Part shown: piece after piece, positions 1-8,190 of the stretch
Layout of the letters: each line of letters begins with the position of its first letter
Numbering within the stretch: the first letter of the stretch is position 1
NCBI RefSeq assembly: GCF_900110575.1
Contig: NZ_FOEF01000027.1
Coordinates: forward strand, 1-64,000
Origin: Amycolatopsis saalfeldensis
Lineage (GTDB): Bacteria; Actinomycetota; Actinomycetes; Mycobacteriales; Pseudonocardiaceae
DNA: 64,000 nucleotides
Reading direction: 5' to 3'
Position numbers and translations under genes: made by a program
Notes under the pieces: generated by a model
What the model was told of the DNA's origin: nothing
Seen by the model: only the letters and a program-made list of their open reading frames with translations
Databases searched by the model: none

Positions 1-199
<199 letters not shown>

Positions 200-239
200 T
201 GAACAGTTCGATCGAGACCATTCTCAATCATTCTCAAAG

Positions 240-261
240 AAAAACCCCGACGAGGGGGTTT
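240..261 (-). terminator. Terminator-like hairpin inside the rrn leader
   Basis: On the minus strand an ACCCC arm, a short TCGTC loop and a GGGGT arm are followed directly by a run of five T residues. This is the shape of an intrinsic terminator. It lies between the boxA-like element and the 16S 5' end, so rRNA transcription would have to read through it, presumably with the usual rRNA antitermination complex. It could instead be a processing stem. Confidence 0.5.
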
Positions 262-291
262 CATATAAGCTCTACTGGCTTAGTTCACTAG

Positions 292-316
292 CACACTGTT
301 GAGTTCTCAAGCAACA
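292..316 (-). promoter_or_regulatory. rRNA leader antitermination (boxA-like) element
   Basis: The minus strand reads TGTTGCTTGAGAACTCAACA followed by GTGTG. This matches the conserved leader element found upstream of actinobacterial 16S genes, with TTGAGAACTCAA as a self-complementary core. It probably recruits Nus factors and helps processing. I could not assign a convincing -35/-10 pair in the 200-600 region, so the rrn promoters remain unplaced. Confidence 0.6.
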
Positions 317-362
317 CACTTCGGAGAATTCCGCTTCACGCGGCCTTTTCCGAGGCATTGTT

Positions 363-533
363 TCAAGCCGTTTGTTCAGAAGACACACCGTACACCCTGC
401 GAAACTTGCGCTTCAGCGGGGGGTCTGGCTTGATCTCCTGCTTTGGAACCACCCACTCTACCACCTGAGGTGGGAGCTTGGTTCGTGGTCCCGGCGGCCG
501 CCCGGTTTCCCTGGCGACTTGGAGAACTTTACA
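363..533 (-). pseudogene. Possible IS4-type transposase N-terminal remnant
   Basis: The minus-strand frame ending at 363 contains ARETGRPPGPRTKLPPQVVEWVV. This resembles the (A/E)TGR...R-x-LP-x-x-VV-(Y) block near the N-terminus of IS4-family transposases. The resemblance stops after VV, where the sequence turns into an unrelated basic tail and then a stop. No terminal repeats or rest of a transposase are visible. The stretch is less GC-rich than its surroundings. It may be a decayed insertion, or simply rrn-upstream DNA that resembles one. Confidence 0.3.
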
Positions 534-607
534 TGCCCCGATCCGGCCCTGCCCAGGGGGGTGCCCATTGATCGCGTCAAGCTCCTGACCTGCGTCGATA
601 GAGGGGC

Positions 608-1798
608 TCAGGCGAGTCGGGGCTCGCCGTGTGTCGCGATCACGGTGACGGCCACGAGCGCGGCGGCCAGTACCGCCGTCACGTGGATGGGCGCGGGGCC
701 GAACGACGCGGCGAGCACGAGCACCGCCGCGACCGGGAAGCCGATGGCGATCGGCCGGCACTCGTTGGTCGGCCCGATGTGCAGCAGCCAGACGCTCAGC
801 AGGAAGAGCGCGACGGGGACAGTCACGAACAGCGCCACGACCGTGCCGTTCAGCTCGGTGTGGTGGGTGTCGAAGTCGACCGCCAGCTCGAGGCCGGCGC
901 CGACCGCCGCGGCCGAGGCGAAGATCAGGTAGTGGCCGTAGCCCCAGCTCATGGTCGTGAGCAGGGACGGGCGGTGCACCAGCCGCGCGTGGCCCGGCTG
1001 GTCGAAGTAGAGCCACCACATGGCGAACACCAGCACCAAGCCCGCCGCGGCGAGGCCGACCAGCTCGCCGATGTGCTTGCCCTCGGTCACGCTCTCCTGC
1101 ACCGCGGTCGTCGCGCTCAGCACCGTCTCACCGAGCACGATCAGGGTGAACAGGCCGTACCGCTCGGCGATGTGGTGCGGGTGCCACGGGGCCCCGGCCC
1201 GGCGCTCGGCCAGCAGCGGGACGGCCAGCTCGATCGCCGCGACCACCAGGAACAGCGCGATCTGCGTCGCCCCCGAGGCCGCGAGCCAGACGACCCACAG
1301 GATCTGGCAGAGCGTGATGCCCGCCGCGTACCGGAGCGCCGACGGCCGGCATTCAGGCGCGGTCCGCGCGGCGCGCAGCCACTGCGTGACCATCGCCAGG
1401 CGCATCAGCACGTAGCCGATCACCATGACGTGAAAGTCCCCGTCGAACCCCTTGCCCACCCCCGCGGCGACGGTGAGCCCGCCGGCGATCTGCACCAGGG
1501 TGGCCAGCCGGTACGGCACGTCGTCGGTGTCGAATGCCGAGGCGAACCAGCTGAAGTTCAGCCAGCCCCACCAGATCGCGAAGAACACCAGCGCGAAGCC
1601 GGCCACGCCGTGGCCGACGTGGCCCTCGGCCAGCTGGTGGTGCAGGTTCGACGCGGCCTGGCCGACGGCGACCACGAAACACAGGTCGAAGAGCAGTTCG
1701 AGCGGGGTGGCCACACGATGGCGCTCCGCGCTGTCCCGCGGCCGCATCGGCCGGTGCCACACCCGGATCCGGTTGCCCGGCAACGATTCCTGGGTCAT
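608..1798 (-). CDS. Low temperature requirement protein A (LtrA) family membrane protein
   Basis: This is a polytopic inner-membrane protein of about 396 residues. The N-terminal block RHRVATPLELLFDLCFVVAVGQ, carrying the E-L-FDL-FV-AV pattern, is the LtrA family signature. It is followed by many hydrophobic helices and a conserved HHIAERYGLFTLIVLGETVL segment with polar residues inside the membrane. LtrA was named from a cold-growth mutant of Listeria; its molecular role is unknown. I start it at the ATG at 1798 (MTQESL), because GGGGAG lies six bases upstream. A GTG at 1813 would also be in frame but lacks a good ribosome site. It stands alone on the minus strand. Confidence 0.9.
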   Translation of the reverse strand: MTQESLPGNRIRVWHRPMRPRDSAERHRVATPLELLFDLCFVVAVGQAASNLHHQLAEGHVGHGVAGFALVFFAIWWGWLNFSWFASAFDTDDVPYRLATLVQIAGGLTVAAGVGKGFDGDFHVMVIGYVLMRLAMVTQWLRAARTAPECRPSALRYAAGITLCQILWVVWLAASGATQIALFLVVAAIELAVPLLAERRAGAPWHPHHIAERYGLFTLIVLGETVLSATTAVQESVTEGKHIGELVGLAAAGLVLVFAMWWLYFDQPGHARLVHRPSLLTTMSWGYGHYLIFASAAAVGAGLELAVDFDTHHTELNGTVVALFVTVPVALFLLSVWLLHIGPTNECRPIAIGFPVAAVLVLAASFGPAPIHVTAVLAAALVAVTVIATHGEPRLA

Positions 1799-2310
1799 CA
1801 ACGCTCCCCGCACTCACCTGCACGCAACGCCGTCATCCCAGCATGATCGAGGTGAACAGGCGAGTGCGACGCTCTCAACCGGGTGAGATTCCTCGGCAGC
1901 GCAGGCGCGGCGAAAACGGGAGACGGGCGGGCCCGGATCCCCCTCTCCCGGGCCCGCCCAGACGCCTTCACCGCACTCGTGGCCACCCAGGGCAGTGCTC
2001 CCGGCGGTCGCCGTACGGTCCCCCGCGGACGCCGACGAACCTTGCCTGGGAGGTGACCAGGAGTGCCCGTTCCGCAGAACGGTGGAACTCCCTGCCGCCC
2101 GGCCGGTCGACCCATCCCCGGTCGACCGAACGAATTGCCACTGTAGGTAGCCAAAGTGGCGAGCTGAAGGCTCCATAAGGTCTACCCGGTTGCTCTGAGT
2201 AGCACCAGGGCCGGAAGTGACCGATCACTCGGATGGAGCAGCAACGATCGGCGGATAGTAGTTCACCAGTAGTGGTGCGTGATCGTGATCAGTTCACGGC
2301 CGGCGCCGGC
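1799..2310. other. Intergenic region, no supported gene
   Basis: About 510 bases lie between the start of the LtrA gene and the end of the drug exporter, both on the minus strand. Several short overlapping reading frames exist but none resembles a known family or has a convincing ribosome site. The region holds the strong hairpin listed separately and a small inverted repeat, CACCA-N4-TGGTG, at 2263-2276 that could be a protein-binding site. The upstream half presumably carries the LtrA promoter. Confidence 0.5.
1925..1959. terminator. Strong GC hairpin, terminator-like
   Basis: GGGCGGGCCCGG and CCGGGCCCGCCC form a perfect 12-bp stem around an 11-base loop. There is no T-run on either side. 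It lies 350 bases past the exporter stop codon and 126 bases before the LtrA start, so it could end read-through from the exporter before the LtrA promoter. Confidence 0.5.
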
Positions 2311-3786
2311 TCAGCCACGCTGCACGTCGGCCGCCGCTTGGGCCGCGCGTTGCGCCTCGGTGAGGCCGGACCGGACTCGCCGCGCGCGCAGCTCGAGGAT
2401 CGCGACCACCAGGGCGACGCAGGTAAGCGCCGCGGCGCAACACATCGCGACGGACAGCGCCACCGGGTAGTGCCTGCCTGAGGCCACCACCACCGACTGG
2501 AACACCGACGCGAGCACCGAGGTGCCGATCGCGGTCCCGATCCGCTGGCCGGTCTGCAACGCTCCCCCGGCGACGCCGGCCATGGTCGTCGGCACGCACT
2601 CCAGGGTCAGCGTGGTGTTCGGCGAGATCACCATGCCACCGCCCACCCCGCCGATCAGCAGCGGCACGGCCACGGCGAGGCCGGCCGCGGACGGCGGCAC
2701 CAGCTGGACCACGAGCGCGACCGTCAGCAGCCCGAACGCGACCAGGCTGAGCCCGGTGACGGTGAGGCGCCGTCCCCAGCGCGGCACGAGCCGGCCCGCG
2801 ACCGCCGCGGCCACCGCCGAGCCGAGTGCGAACGGCGTGACCGACAGCCCGGACTGCAGCGGCGTGTATCCCAGTCCCTGCTGGAAGAACAGCGCGAAGA
2901 CCAGCCAGATCCCGGCGAACCCGCAGAAGTACAGCGCCCCGACGGCGGCGCCGCTCGCGTAGCCGGGGGTGGTGGTGAACAGGCGGGTGTCCAGAAGCGG
3001 CGAACGGCCGTTACGCGCCCGCCGGTGCTCCCAGCGGACGAACGCCACGCCGAACACCACGGCGAGCGGGAAGAGCCACCAGAGTTTTTCGAGCCCGCGC
3101 TGCTCCGACTCGACGAGCGGCAGCAGCACCCCGAGCACGGCGATCGCGAGCAGCAGCATGCCGGCGAAGTCGATCTCCGAGCGCAGCCGCACGGCCCGGG
3201 GTTCGGACTTCGGCAGCAGCCGCAGGGCCAGTGCGAACGCGACGACGCCGATGGGCACGTTCACGTAGAACACCCACCGCCAGCCGTTCGGGTCGCCGAA
3301 CACGGCCAGGATGATGCCGCCGAGCACCGGGCCCACGGCCGTCGAAATGCCGACCACCGCGCCGAACATGCCGAACGCGCGGCCACGCTCGGCGCCGCGG
3401 AACAGGTCCTGGATCAGCCCGCTGTTCTGCGGCGTCAGCATGCCTGCCGCGACGCCCTGCGCGAGCCGCGCGATCACCAGCGTGGTCGGGTCTGGCGCCG
3501 CGCCGGCCAGCGCGCTGGTGACGACGAACGCGGCGAGCGCGATGAGGAACATCCGCCGCCGGCCCAGCGCGTCGCCGAGCCGCCCGCCGGCCACCAGCAC
3601 GAGGCCGAACGACAGCGCGTAGCCCGAGACCACCCACTGGATCACGCCGCTGCCGGTGTTCAGGTCGCGCTCGATCGACGGCAGCGCGGTGTTGACGATG
3701 CTGACGTCGAGCAGGCTCATGAACCCGGCCGTCAGCGTGACGGCGAGGGCGCGCCAGCGCTTCGGATCGGGCTGGTACTCGGACAT
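2311..3786 (-). CDS. MFS drug exporter, DHA2 (EmrB/QacA, 14-helix) family
   Basis: This 491-residue protein is a proton-driven multidrug exporter of the inner membrane. The first helix holds the DHA2 motif LLDVSIVNTALPSI (about residues 25-38). Motif A, GGRLGDALGRRR, lies between helices 2 and 3. The antiporter motif C, GAVVGISTAVGPVLGG, is in helix 5. Length and hydrophobic pattern fit fourteen helices. The substrate cannot be read from sequence. No regulator is adjacent; the neighbours are an LtrA gene downstream and a repeat-built ORF upstream, so it appears monocistronic. Confidence 0.9.
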   Translation of the reverse strand: MSEYQPDPKRWRALAVTLTAGFMSLLDVSIVNTALPSIERDLNTGSGVIQWVVSGYALSFGLVLVAGGRLGDALGRRRMFLIALAAFVVTSALAGAAPDPTTLVIARLAQGVAAGMLTPQNSGLIQDLFRGAERGRAFGMFGAVVGISTAVGPVLGGIILAVFGDPNGWRWVFYVNVPIGVVAFALALRLLPKSEPRAVRLRSEIDFAGMLLLAIAVLGVLLPLVESEQRGLEKLWWLFPLAVVFGVAFVRWEHRRARNGRSPLLDTRLFTTTPGYASGAAVGALYFCGFAGIWLVFALFFQQGLGYTPLQSGLSVTPFALGSAVAAAVAGRLVPRWGRRLTVTGLSLVAFGLLTVALVVQLVPPSAAGLAVAVPLLIGGVGGGMVISPNTTLTLECVPTTMAGVAGGALQTGQRIGTAIGTSVLASVFQSVVVASGRHYPVALSVAMCCAAALTCVALVVAILELRARRVRSGLTEAQRAAQAAADVQRG

Positions 3787-3949
3787 CAGGCACCGAAGGC
3801 GATTCCGTGGCGGCCGCGGGGCTCGCCGACGAGCGCCGGGCGCTCGGCACGGACGGGCGGGGTGGCGATGGAATCGTTTGACACCAGCGAAAAACCTCCC
3901 CTGAAGCAGCCGGCTTCCCGATCTCCGGCGGCGGCGCGGGCCTGGTTCT

Positions 3950-4957
3950 TCAGCCTAGCTCGCCCGGCTCCTCGAAGCTCGGTGGCGATCTCCCGGCGGC
4001 GCGCCGAAGGCCTGCCGACGGAGCAGGCAAGCGGCCCTTGGCGATTGCCGGAATCGGGCGATCGCTGCGCTGGACGATCGCTGGGGTCGGGCGGGCTCCC
4101 GGCTGGGCGATCGGCGGAACCGGGCGGCCATCGGGCTGGGTGATCCGCGGGGCTGGGCAGGATCCCGACCGGGGGATCTTCGAAACCAGGCGGTCGCCGG
4201 GCTGGCCGCGCGGGACCGGGCGATCAGCCGGTTGGACGATCGCCGGAGCCGAACCACCTGCGGGCCAGGCAATCCGAGGGACCGGGCAGGATCCCGGCCC
4301 GGCAATCCCCGAAACCAGGAGATCTCCACGCTGGCCGCCCAGGAACACGCGATCAACCAGCCGAACAATCACCGGAACCGAACCACCTCCAGACCAGACA
4401 ATCCGCGAGACCGGACAGCCACCGGGCCGAGCAATCCGCGAGGCAGGGCAGCCTCCCGGCCTGGCAATCCCCGAAACCAGGCGGTCACCACGCCGGCCGC
4501 CCAGGTACAGGCGATCAACCAGACGAACCGGACCACCTGCGGGCTGAGCAATCCCCTGGACCGGGCAAACTCCCGGCCGGGCAGCCGGAACCGGGGCACC
4601 TCCGAACGGAGAAACCACCGGGACCGAGCGATTTCCAGGCCGGGTGATCTCCGGCGATGCGGCCGACTCCCCCTTTCCGGGTGAACCGCTGGTCACCCAT
4701 ATGACCGTGGCCAGGAGGAGGACGGCGGCCAGGACGCAACCGACGGCCCGCGACGGGCGAGCCCGTCGTGGGCGGTCGGGGTTCTTCTCGTCCGACAGGG
4801 CATCCACGGCATCCACAGCCTCACCATCGCATCCCGCACCGACAAAAACGGCCGGGTCGGGCGGTCGGCGCCGGAGGGTGAAACCGGCCACAGGATCCGG
4901 TGGTTTCCCCAGTTCACCTGTGGTCCGCGCGCCACCGCGCCGGCCCACAGGCGCCAT
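3950..4957 (-). CDS. Hypothetical single-pass membrane protein made of 11-residue repeats
   Basis: This 335-codon frame has an acidic/basic N-terminal part, then one clear transmembrane helix (about residues 71-90, AVGCVLAAVLLLATVIWVTS) preceded by an RPRRARPSR positive patch, so the remainder should face outside. From about residue 160 it consists of degenerate 11-residue units with the pattern I-(A/V)-x-P-x-x-x-P-(V/A)-x-x, for example IARPGGCPASR, IAGPGSCPVPR and IAQPGARPTPA, with 21-residue variants containing GGxxGDxLVS between groups. I recognise no family. No good ribosome site precedes the ATG, and because 33-bp repeats stay open in several frames, coding is not certain. The helix with its charged flank is the best argument for a real gene. 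Confidence 0.4.
   Translation of the reverse strand: MAPVGRRGGARTTGELGKPPDPVAGFTLRRRPPDPAVFVGAGCDGEAVDAVDALSDEKNPDRPRRARPSRAVGCVLAAVLLLATVIWVTSGSPGKGESAASPEITRPGNRSVPVVSPFGGAPVPAARPGVCPVQGIAQPAGGPVRLVDRLYLGGRRGDRLVSGIARPGGCPASRIARPGGCPVSRIVWSGGGSVPVIVRLVDRVFLGGQRGDLLVSGIAGPGSCPVPRIAWPAGGSAPAIVQPADRPVPRGQPGDRLVSKIPRSGSCPAPRITQPDGRPVPPIAQPGARPTPAIVQRSDRPIPAIAKGRLPAPSAGLRRAAGRSPPSFEEPGELG
4040..4640. repeat. Degenerate 33-bp tandem repeat tract
   Basis: Words such as GACCGGGCA, CGGCCCGGCAATCC and CGAAACCAGG recur at multiples of about 33 bases. CGAAACCAGG occurs at 4181, 4310 and 4472, spacings of 129 and 162 bases, which differ by exactly 33. The unit keeps reading frames open on both strands. 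It has the look of an expanded minisatellite, inside the ORF described above. Confidence 0.75.
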
Positions 4958-4960
4958 CGC

Positions 4961-4989
4961 TTGACATCAGTTCGGGCGATCTTCACGAT
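4961..4989 (+). promoter_or_regulatory. Promoter of the asparagine regulator gene, leaderless transcript
   Basis: A perfect -35 TTGACA (4961-4966) is followed after 17 bases by CACGAT (4984-4989). Transcription should begin seven to nine bases further on, at or next to the ATG at 4998, giving a leaderless mRNA. This fits the absence of a ribosome site. Just inside the gene, TGTCCG and CGGACA (5006-5030) form an inverted repeat that could be an autoregulatory site. Confidence 0.55.
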
Positions 4990-4997
4990 CTCGTTCC

Positions 4998-5723
4998 ATG
5001 AACCTGTCCGACAACCAGACAGCCGGACAAGGCCCTCGTCGCGTGAGTGCCATGGAGGCTGTGCTGGCATACCTGCGACGGGCGATCGAGCGCGGGGACT
5101 ACGCGGTCGGCGACAAGCTGCCGTCCGAAGCGGCGCTCAGCCGGGAGTTCGAGGTCAGCCGCTCGGTGGTCCGGGAGGCGCTGCGCGGGTTGCAGGCGCT
5201 CGGGCTCACCGTTTCCCGCACCGGCAAGGGCACGTTCGTCACCGCCACCGGGCCGGCCGAGAACCCGACCTTCGGCGACTACTCCGCGCGCGACCTGTTC
5301 GAAGTGCGCCGTCACGTCGAGATCCCCGTCGCCGGGTATGCCGCGCTGCGACGCACCCCCGATCACCTCGACCTGCTCGGTCACCTGGTCGGGCGCATGG
5401 ACGCCGAGACCGACAACAGGGCCTGGGTCGCGCTCGACTCGCTCTTCCACATCAGCATCGCCCAGGCCTCGGGCAACCCCGTTTTCGCGAAGGTGATCGA
5501 GGAGATCCGCGACGCACTGGCCCGCCAGTCGGCGTTCCTCAACCAGCTCGGCGACCGGCGGGCCGAGTCCAACGTCGAGCACCGGCGGATCGTGACCGCG
5601 ATCGCCGGGGGCTCCGACGCCGACGCCGTGGCCGCGATGACCGCGCACCTCGAGCACGTCGAAAAAACACTGACCACCATCGTGCGGCCGGTCCGCGCGC
5701 CGGAGCAGAACGGGAACGACTGA
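4998..5723 (+). CDS. FadR-type GntR family regulator (winged helix plus FCD domain)
   Basis: This 241-residue cytoplasmic DNA-binding repressor has an N-terminal winged helix-turn-helix (about 15-80, with YAVGDKLPSEAALSREFEVSRSVVREALRGLQALGL, the GntR signature). The C-terminal all-helical FCD ligand domain begins near residue 95. Metal- or acid-binding residues expected of FCD domains are present (D/H in SLFHISIAQASGN, and EHRRI). It lies four bases upstream of an amino-acid permease and an asparaginase on the same strand, so it probably controls them in response to an amino acid or carboxylate. Start chosen from the promoter spacing. Confidence 0.9.
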   Translation: MNLSDNQTAGQGPRRVSAMEAVLAYLRRAIERGDYAVGDKLPSEAALSREFEVSRSVVREALRGLQALGLTVSRTGKGTFVTATGPAENPTFGDYSARDLFEVRRHVEIPVAGYAALRRTPDHLDLLGHLVGRMDAETDNRAWVALDSLFHISIAQASGNPVFAKVIEEIRDALARQSAFLNQLGDRRAESNVEHRRIVTAIAGGSDADAVAAMTAHLEHVEKTLTTIVRPVRAPEQNGND

Positions 5724-5727
5724 AACC

Positions 5728-7164
5728 GTGAGCGAACAGACCCTGCAACCCACCGAGGGCGAGAGCGGGCACCGAGACGCGGGTGACGCGGGCTACAGCA
5801 AGGCCCTGAAGTCCCGGCACATCAACATGATCGCCATCGGCGGCGCGATCGGGACCGGGTTGTTCCTCGGCGCGGGCGGGCGGCTGGCGCAGGCCGGACC
5901 GGCGCTGGCCATCGTCTACGCCGTGTGCGGGCTGTTCGCGTTTTTCGTCGTGCGCGCGCTCGGCGAGCTGATCCTGCACCGGCCCTCCTCGGGCGCGTTC
6001 GTCTCGTACGCGCGGGAGTTCATGGGTGAGAAAGGCGCGTACGTCGCCGGCTGGATGCACTTCCTGAACTGGTCGACCACGGGCATCGCGGACATCACCG
6101 CGATCGCCCTCTACGCGCACTTCTGGTCGTTCTTCACCCCGGTGCCGCAGTGGGTGCTGGCGCTGATCGCGCTCGCCGTGGTGCTGACGCTGAACCTGGT
6201 CTCGGTGCGGCTGTTCGGCGAGATGGAGTTCTGGTTCGCCATCGTCAAGGTCGCCGCGCTGGTCCTCTTCATGATCATCGGCATCGTGCTGCTGGTCACC
6301 CAGCACCCGGTGGACGGCCTCGCGCCCGGCCCCCAGCTGATCGCCGCCCACGGCGGGGTCTTCCCGGCCGGCGTGCTGCCGATGGTCCTGATCGTGCAGG
6401 GCGTGGTGTTCGCGTACGCCTCGGTCGAGCTGGTCGGCGTCGCGGCGGGCGAGACGGAGAACCCGAAGAAGATCATGCCGAAGGCGATCAACTCGATCAT
6501 GTGGCGGATCCTGGTGTTCTACGTCGGCTCGGTGGTGCTGCTGGCGATGCTGATGCCGTGGAGCTCCTACTCCGCCGACCAGAGCCCGTTCGTCACGGTG
6601 CTCTCGCACCTCGGCGTGCCGGCGGCGGACAGCGTGATGAACCTCGTGGTGCTGACCGCCGCGATGTCCAGCCTGAACTCCGGGCTGTACTCGACCGGCC
6701 GCATCCTGCGCTCGATGTCGATGGCCGGCTCGGCGCCGAAGTTCACCGGCGTGATGAACCGCAACCAGGTGCCCTACGGCGGCATCCTGCTCACCGCGTC
6801 GGTCTGCGTGCTCGGTGTGGCGCTGAACTACCTGGTGCCCAAGGACGCGTTCGAGATCGTGCTGAACTTCGCCGCGATCGGCATCCTCGGCACCTGGGCC
6901 ATCATCGTGCTCAGCCACCTGTTGTTCGTGCGGAAGGCCAACCGCGGCGAGGTGACGCGGCCGTCGTACCGGCTGCCGTTTTCGCCGTACACCGAAATCG
7001 TGACGCTGGTGTTCCTGGCCGTCGTGGTGGTGCTGATGGGCTTCGACCACACCGGCCGGATCACGCTGCTGGCGCTGCCGGTGATCGCCGCCGCGCTGGT
7101 CGTCGGCTGGTTCTGCGTGCGCAAGCGGATCGACATGAGCGCGTTCGAAAAGGCCGAGTCGTGA
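5728..7164 (+). CDS. ansP: Amino-acid permease, AAT/APC family, probably L-asparagine permease
   Basis: This 478-residue protein imports an amino acid across the inner membrane by proton symport. The first helix region SRHINMIAIGGAIGTGLFLGAGG is the typical AAT-family start, and twelve hydrophobic segments follow. YASVELVGVAAGETENPKK is the conserved loop of helix 6. Its stop codon overlaps the GTG of an asparaginase gene, and a FadR-type regulator precedes it. That context makes asparagine the likely substrate, but this is inferred from neighbours. The GTG/ATG start is preceded by the end of the regulator gene, with little room for an independent promoter. Confidence 0.85.
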   Translation: MSEQTLQPTEGESGHRDAGDAGYSKALKSRHINMIAIGGAIGTGLFLGAGGRLAQAGPALAIVYAVCGLFAFFVVRALGELILHRPSSGAFVSYAREFMGEKGAYVAGWMHFLNWSTTGIADITAIALYAHFWSFFTPVPQWVLALIALAVVLTLNLVSVRLFGEMEFWFAIVKVAALVLFMIIGIVLLVTQHPVDGLAPGPQLIAAHGGVFPAGVLPMVLIVQGVVFAYASVELVGVAAGETENPKKIMPKAINSIMWRILVFYVGSVVLLAMLMPWSSYSADQSPFVTVLSHLGVPAADSVMNLVVLTAAMSSLNSGLYSTGRILRSMSMAGSAPKFTGVMNRNQVPYGGILLTASVCVLGVALNYLVPKDAFEIVLNFAAIGILGTWAIIVLSHLLFVRKANRGEVTRPSYRLPFSPYTEIVTLVFLAVVVVLMGFDHTGRITLLALPVIAAALVVGWFCVRKRIDMSAFEKAES

Positions 7165-8105
7165 CGCCCGCCCACGTGCCGCTGGTCCACCTGCTGCGTG
7201 ACGGCATGGTCGAGGGCGTCCACTACGGCTCCGTGGTGGCGCTCGCGCCGGACGGCTCGACACTGTTCGAGGCGGGCGACCCGGACTCGCCGATGTACCC
7301 GCGCTCCACGGCGAAGCCGCTGCAGGCCGTCGCGATGGCGCGGCTCGGGCTCAGGCTCGACGCGGCCGGCTTCGCGATCGCCTCGGCCAGCCACTCCGGC
7401 GAGGCCCGGCACCTGCAGGCCGCGGCCGCCGTGCTGGCCGGGCACGCCCTCTCGCCGGACGAGCTGCGCAACCCCGAGGACTACCCGTTCGACCCGGTCG
7501 AGCGCGACGCCTGGATCGCCGACGGCCGGGGGCCCAGCCGGCTCGCGCACAACTGCTCCGGCAAGCACGCCGCGATGCTGGCCACCTGCCGTGAAAACGG
7601 GTGGCCCGCCGACGGTTACCTCGACCCGGGCCACCCGCTCCAGCAAGCGATCCGCGCGACGGTCGAGGAGCTGACCGGGCAGCCGGTGTCGCGCGTGGCT
7701 GTCGACGGTTGCGGCGCCCCGCTGTTCGCGCTCTCGCTGCGAGGCCTCGCGAAGGCCGCCTCGCGGATCGCGACCGCCACCCCGGGAACGCCGGATTTCC
7801 TTGTCGCCCAAGGAATCCGGCGGTACCCCGACCTCGTCGGCGGCTCCCGTCGTGACGTCACGGCGCTGATGCGGGCCGTGCCGGGACTGATCGCGAAGGA
7901 CGGGTTCGAGGCGGTGCAGCTGGCCGCGCTGCCGGACGGCACGGCCGTGGCGGTGAAGATCGCCGACGGTGGCGACCGCGCCCGGCCGCCCGTGCTCGCC
8001 GCCGCGCTCGGGCTGTGCGGAGTGGACGCCCGGCTGCTGAAACCGTTGACGAGCGACGTCCTGCGGGTGACCGGCCCGCTGGCCGAACACCTGCGCGCGG
8101 CCTGA
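7161..8105 (+). CDS. L-asparaginase II (Rhizobium etli AnsA type)
   Basis: This 314-residue enzyme hydrolyses L-asparagine to aspartate and ammonia. It belongs to the asparaginase_II family, which is unrelated to the classical E. coli enzymes. Family landmarks are RSTAKPLQAVA (about 51-61), SASHSGEARH, NCSGKHAAML and VDGCGAPLFALSL. The GTG start at 7161 overlaps the permease stop, implying translational coupling. Together with the permease it lets the cell take up asparagine and use it as a nitrogen source. No signal peptide is visible, so it acts in the cytoplasm. Confidence 0.9.
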   Translation: MTPAHVPLVHLLRDGMVEGVHYGSVVALAPDGSTLFEAGDPDSPMYPRSTAKPLQAVAMARLGLRLDAAGFAIASASHSGEARHLQAAAAVLAGHALSPDELRNPEDYPFDPVERDAWIADGRGPSRLAHNCSGKHAAMLATCRENGWPADGYLDPGHPLQQAIRATVEELTGQPVSRVAVDGCGAPLFALSLRGLAKAASRIATATPGTPDFLVAQGIRRYPDLVGGSRRDVTALMRAVPGLIAKDGFEAVQLAALPDGTAVAVKIADGGDRARPPVLAAALGLCGVDARLLKPLTSDVLRVTGPLAEHLRAA

Positions 8106-8190
8106 TTTCCCCCGGAAGTGAACGGCCGCTCCGGATCGCGCGGAACCGGGTAGCTTCGGAGTGAGCCACGCCGCGTGAAAGGGGACCTCT

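Noticed and set aside
629..1846. Long plus-strand frame opposite LtrA
   Set aside because: Typical GC-rich shadow frame: arginine, histidine and glycine-rich, no homology, opposite a clear membrane protein.
4038..4547. Plus-strand 169-codon frame in the 33-bp repeat tract
   Set aside because: Open because of the repeats; it has no export signal, membrane helix or ribosome site, unlike the minus-strand frame.
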